A program made the translations under genes and the position numbers. Shown piece by piece: positions 9,675 to 19,664 of a stretch of DNA of 64,000 bases; within the stretch, counting starts at the first letter, position 1; each line of letters starts with the position of its first letter. Source of the DNA: Aquimarina longa SW024. Lineage in GTDB: Bacteria > Bacteroidota > Bacteroidia > Flavobacteriales > Flavobacteriaceae. The notes beneath the pieces were generated by a model. It was not told the DNA's origin and made no database searches. It worked only from the letters and a program-made list of their open reading frames with translations. Where the stretch lies: the NCBI RefSeq assembly GCF_001401755.1, contig NZ_AVQK01000026.1, forward strand, positions 58,769 to 122,768, in the 5' to 3' direction.

Positions 9675-12008
9675 TTGGAAGAATATATAGCAGAGTTAAA
9701 TGATGCGCAACGGGCTCCGGTACTTCAAATAGATGGACCTATGATTGTAATAGCAGGTGCTGGTTCAGGTAAAACTCGTGTGCTTACGTATCGTATTGCT
9801 TATTTGATGCATAAGGGAGTGGATTCATTTAATATATTATCACTTACGTTTACAAATAAGGCTGCTCGTGAAATGAAAAAACGTATTGCTGATATTGTTG
9901 GTTCTAGCGAGGCTAAAAACTTATGGATGGGAACATTCCATTCTATATTTGCTAAAATACTTAGATTCGAAGCTGATAAATTAGGGTATCCTTCTAATTT
10001 TACAATTTATGATACTCAGGATTCTCAGCGATTAATAGCTTCTATCATTAAAGAGATGGGGCTTGATAAAGATATCTATAAGTATAAACAGGTATATTCT
10101 CGTATTTCTTCTTATAAGAATAGTTTAATAACGGTAAAAGCATACTTTCAGAATGCAGAATTGGTAGAAGCTGATGCTATGGCAAAACGACCACGTATGG
10201 GAGAGATTTATCAACACTATGTGGATCGATGTTTTAAAGCAGGTGCAATGGATTTTGATGATCTCTTATTAAAAACTAATGAGTTGTTGAATAGATTTCC
10301 GGAGGTTCTTTCTAAATACCAAAATCGATTTCGATACATTTTGGTAGATGAGTATCAAGATACAAATCATTCGCAGTATCTTATTATAAGAGCTCTATCT
10401 GATAAATTTCAAAATATTTGTGTAGTAGGTGATGATGCACAAAGTATTTATGCTTTTCGTGGAGCAAATATTAATAATATCCTTAATTTTCAAAAAGATT
10501 ATGATAATGTACAACAATATCGACTAGAACAAAACTATAGGTCTACAAAGAATATTGTTGAAGCAGCAAACTCTATTATAGATAAAAATAAAACAAAATT
10601 AGATAAAGTAGTTTGGACAGCTAATGATGATGGACCTAAGATTTTAGTAAATCGATTATTAACAGATGGAGATGAAGGGAGATATGTTGCAAGTTCGATT
10701 TTTGAAAATCAAATGCAATACCAATTAGGGAATGGAAATTTTGCAATATTATATAGAACCAATGCACAATCCAGAGCTATTGAAGATGCATTACGTAAAC
10801 GAGATATAAAATATAGAATTTATGGTGGATTATCTTTTTATCAAAGGAAAGAAATTAAAGATGTCCTCGCATACTTAAGATTGGTAATTAATCCTAAGGA
10901 TGAAGAAGCACTAAAGCGAGTAATCAATTATCCAGCAAGAGGAATTGGTGCAACTACAGTAGATAAATTGGTAGTTGCTGCAAATCACTACGGTCGTTCT
11001 ATTTTTGAAGTAATCGAAAACTTAGACCGTATTAACTTAAAAATTAATAGTGGTACCAAAACACGATTAGAAAACTTTGTAATGATGATTAAAAGTTTTC
11101 AAATCACTAATGAGACTTCTGATGCATTTGTATTGTCTGAAATGGTAGCTAAGAAAACAGGGCTATTACAAGAACTCAAAAAAGATGGTACACCAGAAGG
11201 AATTGCTCGTATAGAAAATATAGAAGAATTACTTAATGGGATACGTGATTTTGTAGAAGGACAGAAAGAAGTCGTAGATGCTAGAGGAGCATTAGCAGAA
11301 TTTTTAGAAGATGTAGCTTTGGCTACAGATCTAGATCAAGATACAGGAGATGATGATAGGGTAGCGTTAATGACTATTCATTTAGCTAAAGGCTTAGAGT
11401 TTCCTTATGTTTATATTGTAGGGATGGAAGAAGACCTTTTTCCATCAGGGATGAGTATGAATACTCGTAGTGAATTAGAAGAAGAGCGACGTCTATTTTA
11501 TGTGGCATTAACACGAGCAGAAAAACAAGCATACCTTACCTATACACAATCCCGCTATAGATGGGGGAAACTTGTTGATGCAGAGCCTAGTCGATTTATA
11601 GAGGAAATAGATGAAAAATATATAGAATATATTACCCCTATAGAAAGCTATCGATATAAACCATTAGTTGATAATGATATTTTTGGAGAAGTTGATAAAA
11701 GTAAACTAAGACTTAAAAAACCATCTTCAGGGGCTCCACCTTTAGCACATAAACCTACTGAGGAACAATTACGTAAATTAAGAAAACTTAGGCCTCTTAC
11801 TAACAGTGAAACTGATACTGATCTGACTAATACAAGTTTTTCTGATGGAGATCTTGCACCAGGGACAGCAGTAGAGCATATGAGATTTGGTAGAGGAAAA
11901 ATTATTAAAATTGATGGAGTAGGGCAAGATAAAAAAGCCGAAATCCACTTTGATAAAGGAGGGATTAAGAAATTATTACTTCGATTTGCTAAACTAAAAG
12001 TTTTATAA
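9675..12008 (+). CDS. uvrD: UvrD/PcrA-type ATP-dependent DNA helicase
   Basis: This 777-residue superfamily-1 3'-5' helicase functions in nucleotide-excision and mismatch repair and in clearing replication forks. Landmarks are the Q-motif region LNDAQRAPV, Walker A GAGSGKT (about residues 28-34), Walker B LVDEYQDTN, motif III VVGDDAQSIYAFRGA, motif IV QNYRSTKNI, motif V MTIHLAKGLEFPYVYIVGME and motif VI FYVALTRAEKQ. The last 50 residues form the Tudor-like tail (GTAVEHMRFGRGKIIKIDG) used to bind RNA polymerase in PcrA/UvrD. The start is a TTG at 9675; homologues begin at this point and no upstream ATG fits. The gene is not clearly in an operon. Confidence 0.95.
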   Translation: MEEYIAELNDAQRAPVLQIDGPMIVIAGAGSGKTRVLTYRIAYLMHKGVDSFNILSLTFTNKAAREMKKRIADIVGSSEAKNLWMGTFHSIFAKILRFEADKLGYPSNFTIYDTQDSQRLIASIIKEMGLDKDIYKYKQVYSRISSYKNSLITVKAYFQNAELVEADAMAKRPRMGEIYQHYVDRCFKAGAMDFDDLLLKTNELLNRFPEVLSKYQNRFRYILVDEYQDTNHSQYLIIRALSDKFQNICVVGDDAQSIYAFRGANINNILNFQKDYDNVQQYRLEQNYRSTKNIVEAANSIIDKNKTKLDKVVWTANDDGPKILVNRLLTDGDEGRYVASSIFENQMQYQLGNGNFAILYRTNAQSRAIEDALRKRDIKYRIYGGLSFYQRKEIKDVLAYLRLVINPKDEEALKRVINYPARGIGATTVDKLVVAANHYGRSIFEVIENLDRINLKINSGTKTRLENFVMMIKSFQITNETSDAFVLSEMVAKKTGLLQELKKDGTPEGIARIENIEELLNGIRDFVEGQKEVVDARGALAEFLEDVALATDLDQDTGDDDRVALMTIHLAKGLEFPYVYIVGMEEDLFPSGMSMNTRSELEEERRLFYVALTRAEKQAYLTYTQSRYRWGKLVDAEPSRFIEEIDEKYIEYITPIESYRYKPLVDNDIFGEVDKSKLRLKKPSSGAPPLAHKPTEEQLRKLRKLRPLTNSETDTDLTNTSFSDGDLAPGTAVEHMRFGRGKIIKIDGVGQDKKAEIHFDKGGIKKLLLRFAKLKVL

Positions 12009-12136
12009 TCAGGTTTCGATTTAAAGGGTTTTTTATTTGTGAAAAAAGATAATAAGAGAGAAGGATTGTTGTAAAAAGAGTTTTTTAGTTTTTGATAATT
12101 TATATTAGATACTGTTTTTTTATTGCCTAAATAAAT

Positions 12137-12550
12137 ATGGAAAAACGTTTTGAATTAACTGATTCTGAGTTTGAAAAACAGTTTTTAAATTGTGAAATAG
12201 CCCCTTCATTATTTAATCATGAAGCTCACCTGAGGTTGGCATGGATTACTATTTATACATATGGAATAGAACAAGCTGAAAAAAACATATTATTTCAATT
12301 AAAAAAATATGTTGAATTCATTGGAGCAAAAGATAAATATAATATAACTTTAACAATTGCAGCGATAAAAGTCGTTTACCATTTTATGCTTAAATCTAAT
12401 TCATTTAATTTTAAAGATTTTATAACCGAATTTCCGAGATTGAAGAATAATTTTAAAGAATTAATAGCATCTCATTATGGATTTGATGTTTATAATTCTG
12501 ATAAAGCTAAAATTAAGTTTTTAGAACCTGATTTACTTCCGTTTGATTAA
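12137..12550 (+). CDS. Conserved hypothetical helical protein
   Basis: This 137-residue soluble protein is predicted mostly helical, with aromatic-rich segments (FNHEAHLRLAWITIYTYG, VVYHFMLKSNSFNFKDF). No signal peptide or transmembrane stretch is visible. It starts with an ATG 128 bases after uvrD. The HEAHLRLAW segment resembles a widespread uncharacterised bacterial family I have seen but cannot name. No function is claimed. Confidence 0.65.
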   Translation: MEKRFELTDSEFEKQFLNCEIAPSLFNHEAHLRLAWITIYTYGIEQAEKNILFQLKKYVEFIGAKDKYNITLTIAAIKVVYHFMLKSNSFNFKDFITEFPRLKNNFKELIASHYGFDVYNSDKAKIKFLEPDLLPFD

Positions 12551-12727
12551 AAAAAGTATACAGAATTATGTGTATTTGTATAAGTACTGTGCTTAATTAA
12601 GAAGTACCAATTTATAATTTAACAGTTATAAATAAAAATATAACGGTAAATTTGTGAAGTACTAAATCCAAACGTAAGTATATTTAAGGTATCCTTACTA
12701 TTTGATATATACTGATAATCATTTTAT

Positions 12728-13348
12728 ATGGCAGAGTTCATAAAATTATATAATGAGAATCCTAATCCTCGTGAAATACAAAAAGTAGTCAATTGTTTAC
12801 GAGGTGGAGGGCTAGTTATTTATCCTACAGATACTATCTATGGGTTAGGTTGTGATATAACAAATAATAGAGCATTAGAACGTATAGCGCAGATTAAAGG
12901 AGTAAAATTAGCGAAAGCTAATTTTTCATTTATCTGTAAAGATTTGAGTAATCTTTCTGATTATGTGAAGCAAATTGATAATGCGACATTTAAGTTATTA
13001 AAAAGAACACTTCCAGGACCATACACATATATTTTACCTGGGAATAATAATTTACCAACTGTTTTTAAAAAAAGAAAGACAGTCGGTATTCGTGTTCCTG
13101 AAAATACAATTTGTACCTCTATTGTGCAAGAATTAGGTAATCCTATAGTATCTACTTCTATACATGATGAAGATGAAATTATAGAATATACAACAGATCC
13201 TGAATTGATTTTAGAAAAATGGGGGAATAGGGTAGATCTAGTAATTGATGGGGGTTATGGGGATAATGTTCCCTCTACAATTATAGATCTTACCAGCGGA
13301 ATTCCTGTATTGGTGAGAGAAGGTAAAGGAACTATAGATATTATCTAG
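12728..13348 (+). CDS. YrdC/Sua5-family protein (L-threonylcarbamoyladenylate synthase-like)
   Basis: This 206-residue protein has the YrdC fold. The N-terminal LRGGGLVIYPTDTIYGLGCD motif is the threonine/ATP pocket. Later come RTLPGPYTYILPG, KRKTVGIRVPEN and GNPIVSTSIH, and near the C-terminus PSTIIDLTSGIPVLVREGKG. TsaC/Sua5 enzymes make the threonylcarbamoyl-AMP used for t6A at tRNA position 37. The FSFICKDLSNLSDYV stretch, in place of the usual KPL motif, resembles the YciO branch, whose activity is less clear, so I leave out a gene symbol. It is a single gene with its own upstream region. Confidence 0.82.
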   Translation: MAEFIKLYNENPNPREIQKVVNCLRGGGLVIYPTDTIYGLGCDITNNRALERIAQIKGVKLAKANFSFICKDLSNLSDYVKQIDNATFKLLKRTLPGPYTYILPGNNNLPTVFKKRKTVGIRVPENTICTSIVQELGNPIVSTSIHDEDEIIEYTTDPELILEKWGNRVDLVIDGGYGDNVPSTIIDLTSGIPVLVREGKGTIDII

Positions 13349-13485
13349 TATGTATTGATATTTTTTTATGAATTTTAGTCTTAGGCTAAGTTTTTTTTTC
13401 ATATCAAAAAAATACTTAAAAATAAATCATAGCTTATCTATTCTAAAAAATTAAAGCTTGTAATTCTTTTTTGACCTTATACCAT

Positions 13486-14202
13486 TTATGATCGTTTTTT
13501 TCTAGTTCCTGTATGATCCATTCCTTGTGCTCTTTCTAATGCAATCATTTTTTTAGGTCTAAAGTTTAATATTAAAGCTCTTCGTTGACTATCAGTACTA
13601 TTACCTTTACTGTAATGTAATGTAAAACCATCATGAAAAGTACATCCACCAATGTTTAGAGGTATTGGTATTGCATTAGTTGTATCTGTATTGCAATATA
13701 GAGCTCCTCCACTAGGTAGATTGTGGTGTTCTAATACCTGTTGATTTTTGACAGAAAGAAACCACATACATCCATTCTCTTTATATACATTATCTAATGC
13801 TATCCAACAACTTACAGCTCGTTTATCGGGCAAATCTATCCAATATGCAGCGTCTTGGTGCCAAGGTGTTGGAGTATTCGTATGAGGGGCTTTATTGATA
13901 AGCATATCAAAATCTAGTTCCATATCATTGCCTAATAATTCTTGAGCATGTTGTAGCGCTTTTTTATATGAATCATGTTGTAATAATATAGGTTCTACTG
14001 AGCTTGGTCTCATGATTTGGGTTATTCGCTCCGTTGTTTTAGAGTTATTGTTATTACCTCCTGCTAGATCACTTCTTAAATGTGCTGTTCTTTCTTTATC
14101 TTCTAATAATTTAGTATAGATATTTTGAAGCTCTTTAACTTCTTTAGTATCAAAAAGCTGATCAATTTTAATATATCCGTTTTTTAAAAATAGATCTTTC
14201 AT
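13486..14202 (-). CDS. Phytanoyl-CoA dioxygenase (PhyH) family oxygenase
   Basis: About 238 residues from the ATG at 14202; the frame extends to a TTG at 14235, but the ATG places the N-terminus as in the family. It has the jelly-roll Fe(II)/2-oxoglutarate oxygenase pattern: HQD (about residues 115-117) in TPWHQDAAYW gives two iron ligands. The distal His lies in FHDGFTLHYSKGN (about 196), followed by an Arg pair that would bind 2-oxoglutarate. The protein is soluble. It is transcribed divergently from an AraC regulator across about 100 bases, which suggests that regulator controls it. Family substrates range from lipids to small metabolites, and this one's is unknown. Confidence 0.85.
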   Translation of the reverse strand: MKDLFLKNGYIKIDQLFDTKEVKELQNIYTKLLEDKERTAHLRSDLAGGNNNNSKTTERITQIMRPSSVEPILLQHDSYKKALQHAQELLGNDMELDFDMLINKAPHTNTPTPWHQDAAYWIDLPDKRAVSCWIALDNVYKENGCMWFLSVKNQQVLEHHNLPSGGALYCNTDTTNAIPIPLNIGGCTFHDGFTLHYSKGNSTDSQRRALILNFRPKKMIALERAQGMDHTGTRKKRS

Positions 14203-14303
14203 AGTACTTGTTTTTAGGTCATCACTTTTGTTCAAAGATGAGCAAACTATTTTAGTAAATCTTCTAAATTTGTACTACCTTACTTTTTTGTACAAAAATA
14301 AAG

Positions 14304-15167
14304 ATGAATTCAGAAGAGCGTATTGTATATTTTTTACCGGATCATGGTATTCATAGGTGTTTGCAATTTGGGTATTATAAATACTCAAAAGTACAACCTA
14401 AGTTACCAGTACATCAGCATTCTAATGTTATAGAGATTTGTTTTTGTATTAATGGAGAACAACATTATGTGATTAATGATGAGCTATTTCGATTATCTGG
14501 GAATGATATTATTATTATTCCTCCAAATCAGCAACATAGTACAGGGGATTACCCAGAGGATAAAGGAGAGTTGTTTTGGTTGCAGATCGTCTGTTTTGAT
14601 AATGAAAATGAGCTATGCAATTTGCCTATAGATCAATCTGTTCATCTTTTAGAAAAATTAATAAAAGTTTCAAAACGAGTTTTTAAAGGAGCTTTTCAGG
14701 TTAAATTTATCCTTGAAAAACTATTGAATGAATTAAGAACAAGTGACTATATTTTATCTAAAATTATAATAAATCAACTAATCATTCAGATTTTACTAGA
14801 GGTCTTGAGTTTGTCTAAAAGAAATGAACATAGCCCTCCTTCGAAAAAATTAAATGCTATTGATACGTATATTTTAAATAATATGCATCGTATAATTTAT
14901 GTTGATGAATTAGCTATTATTTCTAATGTCTCAGTTGGATATTTTAAATCTTGGTTTAAGAAAATTGTAGGGATTTCACCAAAAGAATATGTAAATAGAT
15001 TAAAAATAGAACAATCAAAGATTGATTTATTAAAAAAAGATACGATTACTAGTGTAGCTTTTGATTTAGGATTTAGTTCGTCTCAATATTTTTCTACTGC
15101 ATTTAAAAAATATACAGGGCATACCCCAAAATCTTATATTTTATCAAAAACTAATAATGATATATAA
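14304..15167 (+). CDS. AraC-family transcriptional regulator
   Basis: This 287-residue protein has an N-terminal cupin ligand domain (about 20-110, with HQHSNVIEICFCINGEQHY and IIPPNQQHSTGDYPE) and a C-terminal double HTH (about 190-285). The second HTH carries the family signature DLGFSSSQYFSTAFKKYTGH followed by TPKSY. It is divergent from the PhyH oxygenase gene and probably senses a small carbohydrate- or metabolite-like ligand to activate it; the ligand is not deducible. A strong two-way terminator follows. Confidence 0.9.
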   Translation: MNSEERIVYFLPDHGIHRCLQFGYYKYSKVQPKLPVHQHSNVIEICFCINGEQHYVINDELFRLSGNDIIIIPPNQQHSTGDYPEDKGELFWLQIVCFDNENELCNLPIDQSVHLLEKLIKVSKRVFKGAFQVKFILEKLLNELRTSDYILSKIIINQLIIQILLEVLSLSKRNEHSPPSKKLNAIDTYILNNMHRIIYVDELAIISNVSVGYFKSWFKKIVGISPKEYVNRLKIEQSKIDLLKKDTITSVAFDLGFSSSQYFSTAFKKYTGHTPKSYILSKTNNDI

Positions 15168-15171
15168 AAAT

Positions 15172-15209
15172 AAATAATCCTTAAGAGGTGTATATCTTAA
15201 GGATTATTT
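15172..15209. terminator. Bidirectional terminator between convergent genes
   Basis: A 14-base perfect inverted repeat (aaataatccttaag / cttaaggattattt) with a 10-base loop lies between the ends of the AraC gene and the OmpA gene. The A/T-rich arm ends suit both directions. Confidence 0.8.
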
Positions 15210-15241
15210 TGCTTTAAAATTATGTATTTGTCTAAATTTTA

Positions 15242-17332
15242 TTAATTGACAAGATTGATTTCTACACGTCTGTTTTGAGCTCTACCTTTTCTAGTTTTGT
15301 TACTTGCAATTGGTCTGTCTTCACCATATCCTATAGCGGATAGTCTAAACTGATCAATCCCGTTTTCTATTAAATAATTTTTTACAGAGTTAGCTCTAGA
15401 ATCAGATAATCTTTGGTTTAATTTATTACTCCCTGCACTATCTGTATGTCCTTCTACTGTAAATTTAGCTGTAGAATATTCATTAAGGATGTTTATAATA
15501 TCCTTAAGCACTTGATTAGATTCTTTTTTGATAGAAGATTTACCGGAGTCAAAAAGAATAGTTTTTGCATATTCATTAAGTGTTTTCTGAACTTCTGCTG
15601 TAACTTCAGGACATCCATTATTAGCAACAGTTCCTACTATGTTAGGACAATTATCATCTTTATCCAATACACTATCTCCATCAGTATCAGGCCATGGGCA
15701 TCCTTTATTTTCTATAGGTCCAGCTATTTGTGGACAATCATCGTCTTTATCCAATATAGTATCTCCATCAGTATCAGGCCAAGGACATCCTTTATTTTCT
15801 ACTTCTCCTGCTTCTTCAGGGCATTGATCGTCTTTATCTAATATTGTATCTCCGTCAGTATCTGGCCATGGGCATCCAAAATTTTCTTCAGGTCCTTTAA
15901 TTTCTGGACATTCATCTACTTTATCAAGTATACCATCTTCATCTTTATCTTTTGGTCTAGATTGATATACAGGAATTTTCAAACCAGCATATACATCTGC
16001 TCCTTTAATTTCATTATTAATAAGTACTGATACTATTGAACCAGAACCAATATAAAGAGGACCAACTCTAAGTCCTGCTCCCCATTGAAAACCAGTATGT
16101 TGTATAATACTTAATGGAGAGTAAAAGCTAAACCATTTGGTTTCAAATCTAGGTGTAAGGGATAGTGTATTAGCGATCTTACTTCTATTAATCTTGTTTT
16201 TGGCAGTAAGAGAAAGATCTGTATTTAGATTAAGATAAAACTTTTGATTTATATTCCAATCCGTATTTACATGTAATGCTGTTGGTAATACTGCTTTATT
16301 TGAATTTTCTCGATCTATAACTCTATATAATAAGTCTAAATCATCAAGGTCATCAATGTTTTGAAAAGTGTTTTGATCAAGTGTATTGGTAATGTCGTAC
16401 CTTTTTTCAGTACCATTATCATATGATATTGAACCTATATCAGTAATAGATACTCCTAATTTTATCTTATATTTATTAATATCTTTAGGAGAATATGCTA
16501 CTCCTTTGCTATCGACAGAAGTGTATTCGCTATATTTTGGTCTCCATTCATATATAAAACCAAGATCTGCTCCAATACCTGTAGCTCCATTAACTACTTT
16601 TATATCGTCTTTATTACCTTCTAAATTTTCACTATATCCATAAGTTACTTCACCAGTAGTCTGTACACTACCAACTCTTACATTTGATGGTAATTCAGTG
16701 CCATCTGCATCGTAATCTATGGTTAGATTTTTTCCTGTAGCATAAGCATTTCCAAGACCTTGTAGGTATTTTAGAGTAATTCCTCCTTTAATAAAATGCT
16801 GTTTTTTATTTATAATAACTCTAGAGTATGATACTCCTAATTCTGCCCATGCATGCGCACTTGCGAACACATCTCCTTCATTAACAATAAAATCTTGTTT
16901 TAGATTAAAGTCATTGATTATATTCTCATAAGTTTGTCCGTTAATACTGTTTAAACGATAAAATGCTCTTGCTCTTGTATATATTGCGATAGCATTTTTT
17001 TTGTTAATATTAAACATAATAGATGGTCCTAAAATATCAGTATTCCCTAGGGCATTATTTTTGTTTTTTGGAAAAGTCTTAGCGTCTTTTTCAATTTCAT
17101 ATTTATTATCAAAAATATCATTGAACTTCACTCCATAATAATCGTTGCCAATAAAACTACTGGCACCTAATAAGTTGATATCAACTTTAAATCTAGAGTC
17201 TACACTATTTGCTGGGTTATTGATAACACTATTAACACCACTGTAATTATCTGTTAGAAATCCAATATAAGATTGGGATTTTGCAGAGATTACACAAAGC
17301 AGTAATAATGCTATGGATAAAATTTTTCTCAT
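15242..17332 (-). CDS. DUF5723-type outer-membrane protein with TSP3 repeats and OmpA domain
   Basis: About 696 residues from the ATG at 17332, which starts a good signal peptide (ends about VISAKSQ); an upstream ATG at 17362 would add ten residues before it. Residues about 25-430 form a beta-rich region like the DUF5723 barrel family of Bacteroidota. Then come four to five calcium-binding thrombospondin type-3 repeats ([16 protein letters not shown] type, each about 29 residues). The C-terminal OmpA/MotB domain (about 575-695) includes [20 protein letters not shown] and RRVEINLVN, which bind peptidoglycan. The role is linking the outer membrane to the wall. Confidence 0.88.
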   Translation of the reverse strand: MRKILSIALLLLCVISAKSQSYIGFLTDNYSGVNSVINNPANSVDSRFKVDINLLGASSFIGNDYYGVKFNDIFDNKYEIEKDAKTFPKNKNNALGNTDILGPSIMFNINKKNAIAIYTRARAFYRLNSINGQTYENIINDFNLKQDFIVNEGDVFASAHAWAELGVSYSRVIINKKQHFIKGGITLKYLQGLGNAYATGKNLTIDYDADGTELPSNVRVGSVQTTGEVTYGYSENLEGNKDDIKVVNGATGIGADLGFIYEWRPKYSEYTSVDSKGVAYSPKDINKYKIKLGVSITDIGSISYDNGTEKRYDITNTLDQNTFQNIDDLDDLDLLYRVIDRENSNKAVLPTALHVNTDWNINQKFYLNLNTDLSLTAKNKINRSKIANTLSLTPRFETKWFSFYSPLSIIQHTGFQWGAGLRVGPLYIGSGSIVSVLINNEIKGADVYAGLKIPVYQSRPKDKDEDGILDKVDECPEIKGPEENFGCPWPDTDGDTILDKDDQCPEEAGEVENKGCPWPDTDGDTILDKDDDCPQIAGPIENKGCPWPDTDGDSVLDKDDNCPNIVGTVANNGCPEVTAEVQKTLNEYAKTILFDSGKSSIKKESNQVLKDIINILNEYSTAKFTVEGHTDSAGSNKLNQRLSDSRANSVKNYLIENGIDQFRLSAIGYGEDRPIASNKTRKGRAQNRRVEINLVN
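15640..15900 (-). repeat. 87-base coding repeats (TSP type-3 units)
   Basis: Three near-identical 87-base units (matching positions at 15674, 15761 and 15848) encode the 29-residue DTDGD...DKDD.CP repeats of the OmpA protein. The DNA identity is higher than protein selection needs, which points to recent duplication or gene conversion. Confidence 0.8.
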
Positions 17333-17433
17333 TTTAAGATTTGGTTTTTTTAATGCTGGCAAATATATAGATAATTTTTATATACAGATAGATTGTTCTT
17401 TTAATGATAACAATTAGATGATATACAACAAAA

Positions 17434-17457
17434 AAGACTGCCTTTTCAGACAGTCTT
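17434..17457 (-). terminator. Intrinsic terminator of the OmpA lipoprotein gene
   Basis: A seven-base stem aagactg/cagtctt with an A run before it lies just past the stop at 17482. It is of the same sequence type as the terminators at 5964 and 46951. Confidence 0.65.
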
Positions 17458-17481
17458 GTATATGTAATAAAAACTTTATGT

Positions 17482-18351
17482 TTAGTTACCTCCTCCTTGA
17501 GAAGCTTTTTTCATACCATCTTCGATCATATTATAGAATTGATCAAGTTTTGGTAATACAACGATTCTTGTACGTCTGTTTTTTGCTCTATTAGTAGAAG
17601 AGCTATTGTCAGCTACAGGAACATAATGACTTCTACCAGCTGCAGTCATACGTTTTGGATCTACTTTAAAATCTTTTTGTAATACTCTTACTACAGAAGT
17701 AGCACGTTTTACACTAAGATCCCAATTGTCTAAAAGTACTTTATTCTTGATAGGCACATTATCTGTGTGTCCTTCTACTAGGAATTCGATATCAGGTTTG
17801 TCATTAACTACTTTAGCAACTTTACCAAGTACTTCACGAGCTCTTGGAGATACATTATAACTACCACTCTTAAAAAGTAATTTATCTGAGATAGATACAT
17901 AAACTACTCCTTTTTCTACATTAACCTGAATATCTTCATCAGCAAGATTTCCTAAAGCTCCTTTTAGACTTGTAACAAGTGCTAGAGTTACAGAATCTTT
18001 TTTAGTAAGTGCATCTTGCATTGTTTTTATTTGTAAATCTTTTTCTTTAATACTTTCTAAAGATTTTTCTAAGTTCTCAGCTTCTTTGGTAGAGAGAGTG
18101 GCCAAGTTTCCAACATTATTTAATAAAGCAGAGTTCTGGTTTTTAAGGTTTGATACTTGATCTTGAAGTACTTTAAGCTGAGAGGTAGAACCTGCTTTTT
18201 CTTCAAGACAGTCGTTTAATTTAACTGTAGCAGAATTTAATAAATCTTCGGTTTTTTTGTGTTTGGCCTCTAATTCAGAAAACTTCTTTTGTGATACACA
18301 AGAAGATAATAGAATTGCAAGGGAAGCCCCAATAATCATTACTTTTTTCAT
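17482..18351 (-). CDS. OmpA-family peptidoglycan-associated lipoprotein
   Basis: This 289-residue protein has a lipoprotein signal (IGASLAILLSSC, lipidated Cys about residue 17). A long coiled-coil segment follows (about 25-125, heptad pattern). The C-terminal OmpA/MotB domain (about 150-275) contains FLVEGHTDNVPIKN, WDLSVKRATSVVRVL and RAKNRRTRIVV, so it should hold the peptidoglycan while the lipid sits in the outer membrane. Coiled-coil OmpA lipoproteins of this type are common in Flavobacteriia. It is a separate gene between a terminator and the glycosyltransferase. Confidence 0.88.
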   Translation of the reverse strand: MKKVMIIGASLAILLSSCVSQKKFSELEAKHKKTEDLLNSATVKLNDCLEEKAGSTSQLKVLQDQVSNLKNQNSALLNNVGNLATLSTKEAENLEKSLESIKEKDLQIKTMQDALTKKDSVTLALVTSLKGALGNLADEDIQVNVEKGVVYVSISDKLLFKSGSYNVSPRAREVLGKVAKVVNDKPDIEFLVEGHTDNVPIKNKVLLDNWDLSVKRATSVVRVLQKDFKVDPKRMTAAGRSHYVPVADNSSSTNRAKNRRTRIVVLPKLDQFYNMIEDGMKKASQGGGN

Positions 18352-18448
18352 TAGAAAATTTGTTTTAGTCTTATTCTGGTTATATAACTCAAAATTATTA
18401 AAATTGTGACGTAATACAGGGGTATTAACAATAATTTATTATATAACT

Positions 18449-19441
18449 TTATAATTGATCAAAATGTTTACGTTTCAAAATAAAATACTGCCATACAACG
18501 GAAAAAAGAGAATAATATTTCCCTGTTTTAGAAAGTTTTTTGCGTTTAACAATAAAAGTCCTAAAATTAGCATAGAAGCTTAAATGCGCCTTGAAGATAG
18601 CAAAAAAATGTGAAAACTTTCCTTGTATAATAAATCGAAAAGCAGCTATCCCATCTAATAACATGCGTATAAAAATTATGAACCATACCTGATTTCCTGA
18701 AACATTCTTAAGTAAGAGATACAGATTGTTTCTAAAATTTAAAAATGTTTTCCTAGGGTTCATGCTATTTAGTGTCGCTCCTCCTAAGTGATATACAGTA
18801 GATGTGCCTTCATATAATATCTTATATCCTTGGTTTTGGATACGCCAACAAAGATCGATTTCTTCTTGGTGAGCAAAAAAGTCTTCATCTAGTTTACCAA
18901 CACTTTCAAATATTTTTTTTCTTATAAATAAGCATGCTCCACTAGCCCAAAATATAGTGGTACTATCATTATACTGACCATTATCTTCTTCGAGAGTATC
19001 AAATATCCTTCCTCTGCAATAAGGATATCCTAATTTATCAATATACCCTCCGGCTGCTCCTGCATATTCAAAATGAGTTTTCTTTTTATAATCTAATATT
19101 TTTGGTTGTATGGCGGCAACTTCATTGTATGTTTTAAAAGCTTTTATAATAGGAGTTAACCAGTTTTTAGTAACTTCTACATCACTATTAAGAAGGCAAT
19201 AGATGTCAGCATCAATTTTTGCTAACGCATCATTATATCCTTTTGCATAGCCACCATTACTACTGTTTTTAACAATTCTAACTTTTGGGAAATTCTGAGT
19301 TACATACTTTATAGAATCATCTGTAGAAGCATTATCTGCAATATAAATAGTAGCTTCCTTAGAGTATTGTAGTATTGATGGTAGAAATTGTTCTAATAAA
19401 GCTCTTCCATTCCAATTTAGTATAACCACTGCGATATTCAT
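18449..19441 (-). CDS. Family 2 glycosyltransferase
   Basis: This 330-residue protein has the GT-A fold. Landmarks are VVILNWNGRALLEQF at the N-terminus, DNASTDDS (nucleotide binding), NGGYAKGYN, the DXD-like LLNSDVEV, and the acceptor-side motif FFAHQEEIDLCWR with the catalytic base region (HQEE). A hydrophobic segment near residue 245 (VWFIIFIRMLLDGIAAF) suggests membrane association. It resembles rhamnosyltransferase-like enzymes of surface polysaccharide assembly. It stands alone here, so donor and acceptor are unknown. Confidence 0.9.
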   Translation of the reverse strand: MNIAVVILNWNGRALLEQFLPSILQYSKEATIYIADNASTDDSIKYVTQNFPKVRIVKNSSNGGYAKGYNDALAKIDADIYCLLNSDVEVTKNWLTPIIKAFKTYNEVAAIQPKILDYKKKTHFEYAGAAGGYIDKLGYPYCRGRIFDTLEEDNGQYNDSTTIFWASGACLFIRKKIFESVGKLDEDFFAHQEEIDLCWRIQNQGYKILYEGTSTVYHLGGATLNSMNPRKTFLNFRNNLYLLLKNVSGNQVWFIIFIRMLLDGIAAFRFIIQGKFSHFFAIFKAHLSFYANFRTFIVKRKKLSKTGKYYSLFSVVWQYFILKRKHFDQL

Positions 19442-19664
19442 GGGTGCAAAGTAACGAAGTTATTTTAAAAGTACTAGTATATATCATTTCAATTTTAGAA
19501 TCAAGGAGATGCGTTTACACTATTCCTGTTCCAAATCTATTGTGTTAGAAATAATGATAAAAATTCTAAAACCTAAGCTTAGGAGCACGAAGAATTGAAA
19601 CGAATAACTAGATTGAATACTCTAAATGCTGAAAAAATAAAAATTTTATAATGAGTGGAATATT

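Noticed and set aside
12551..12727. CTTAATTAAG palindrome with flanking GTAC in the spacer before the YrdC-family gene
   Set aside because: Short, A/T-only symmetry expected by chance; no second copy or gene link.
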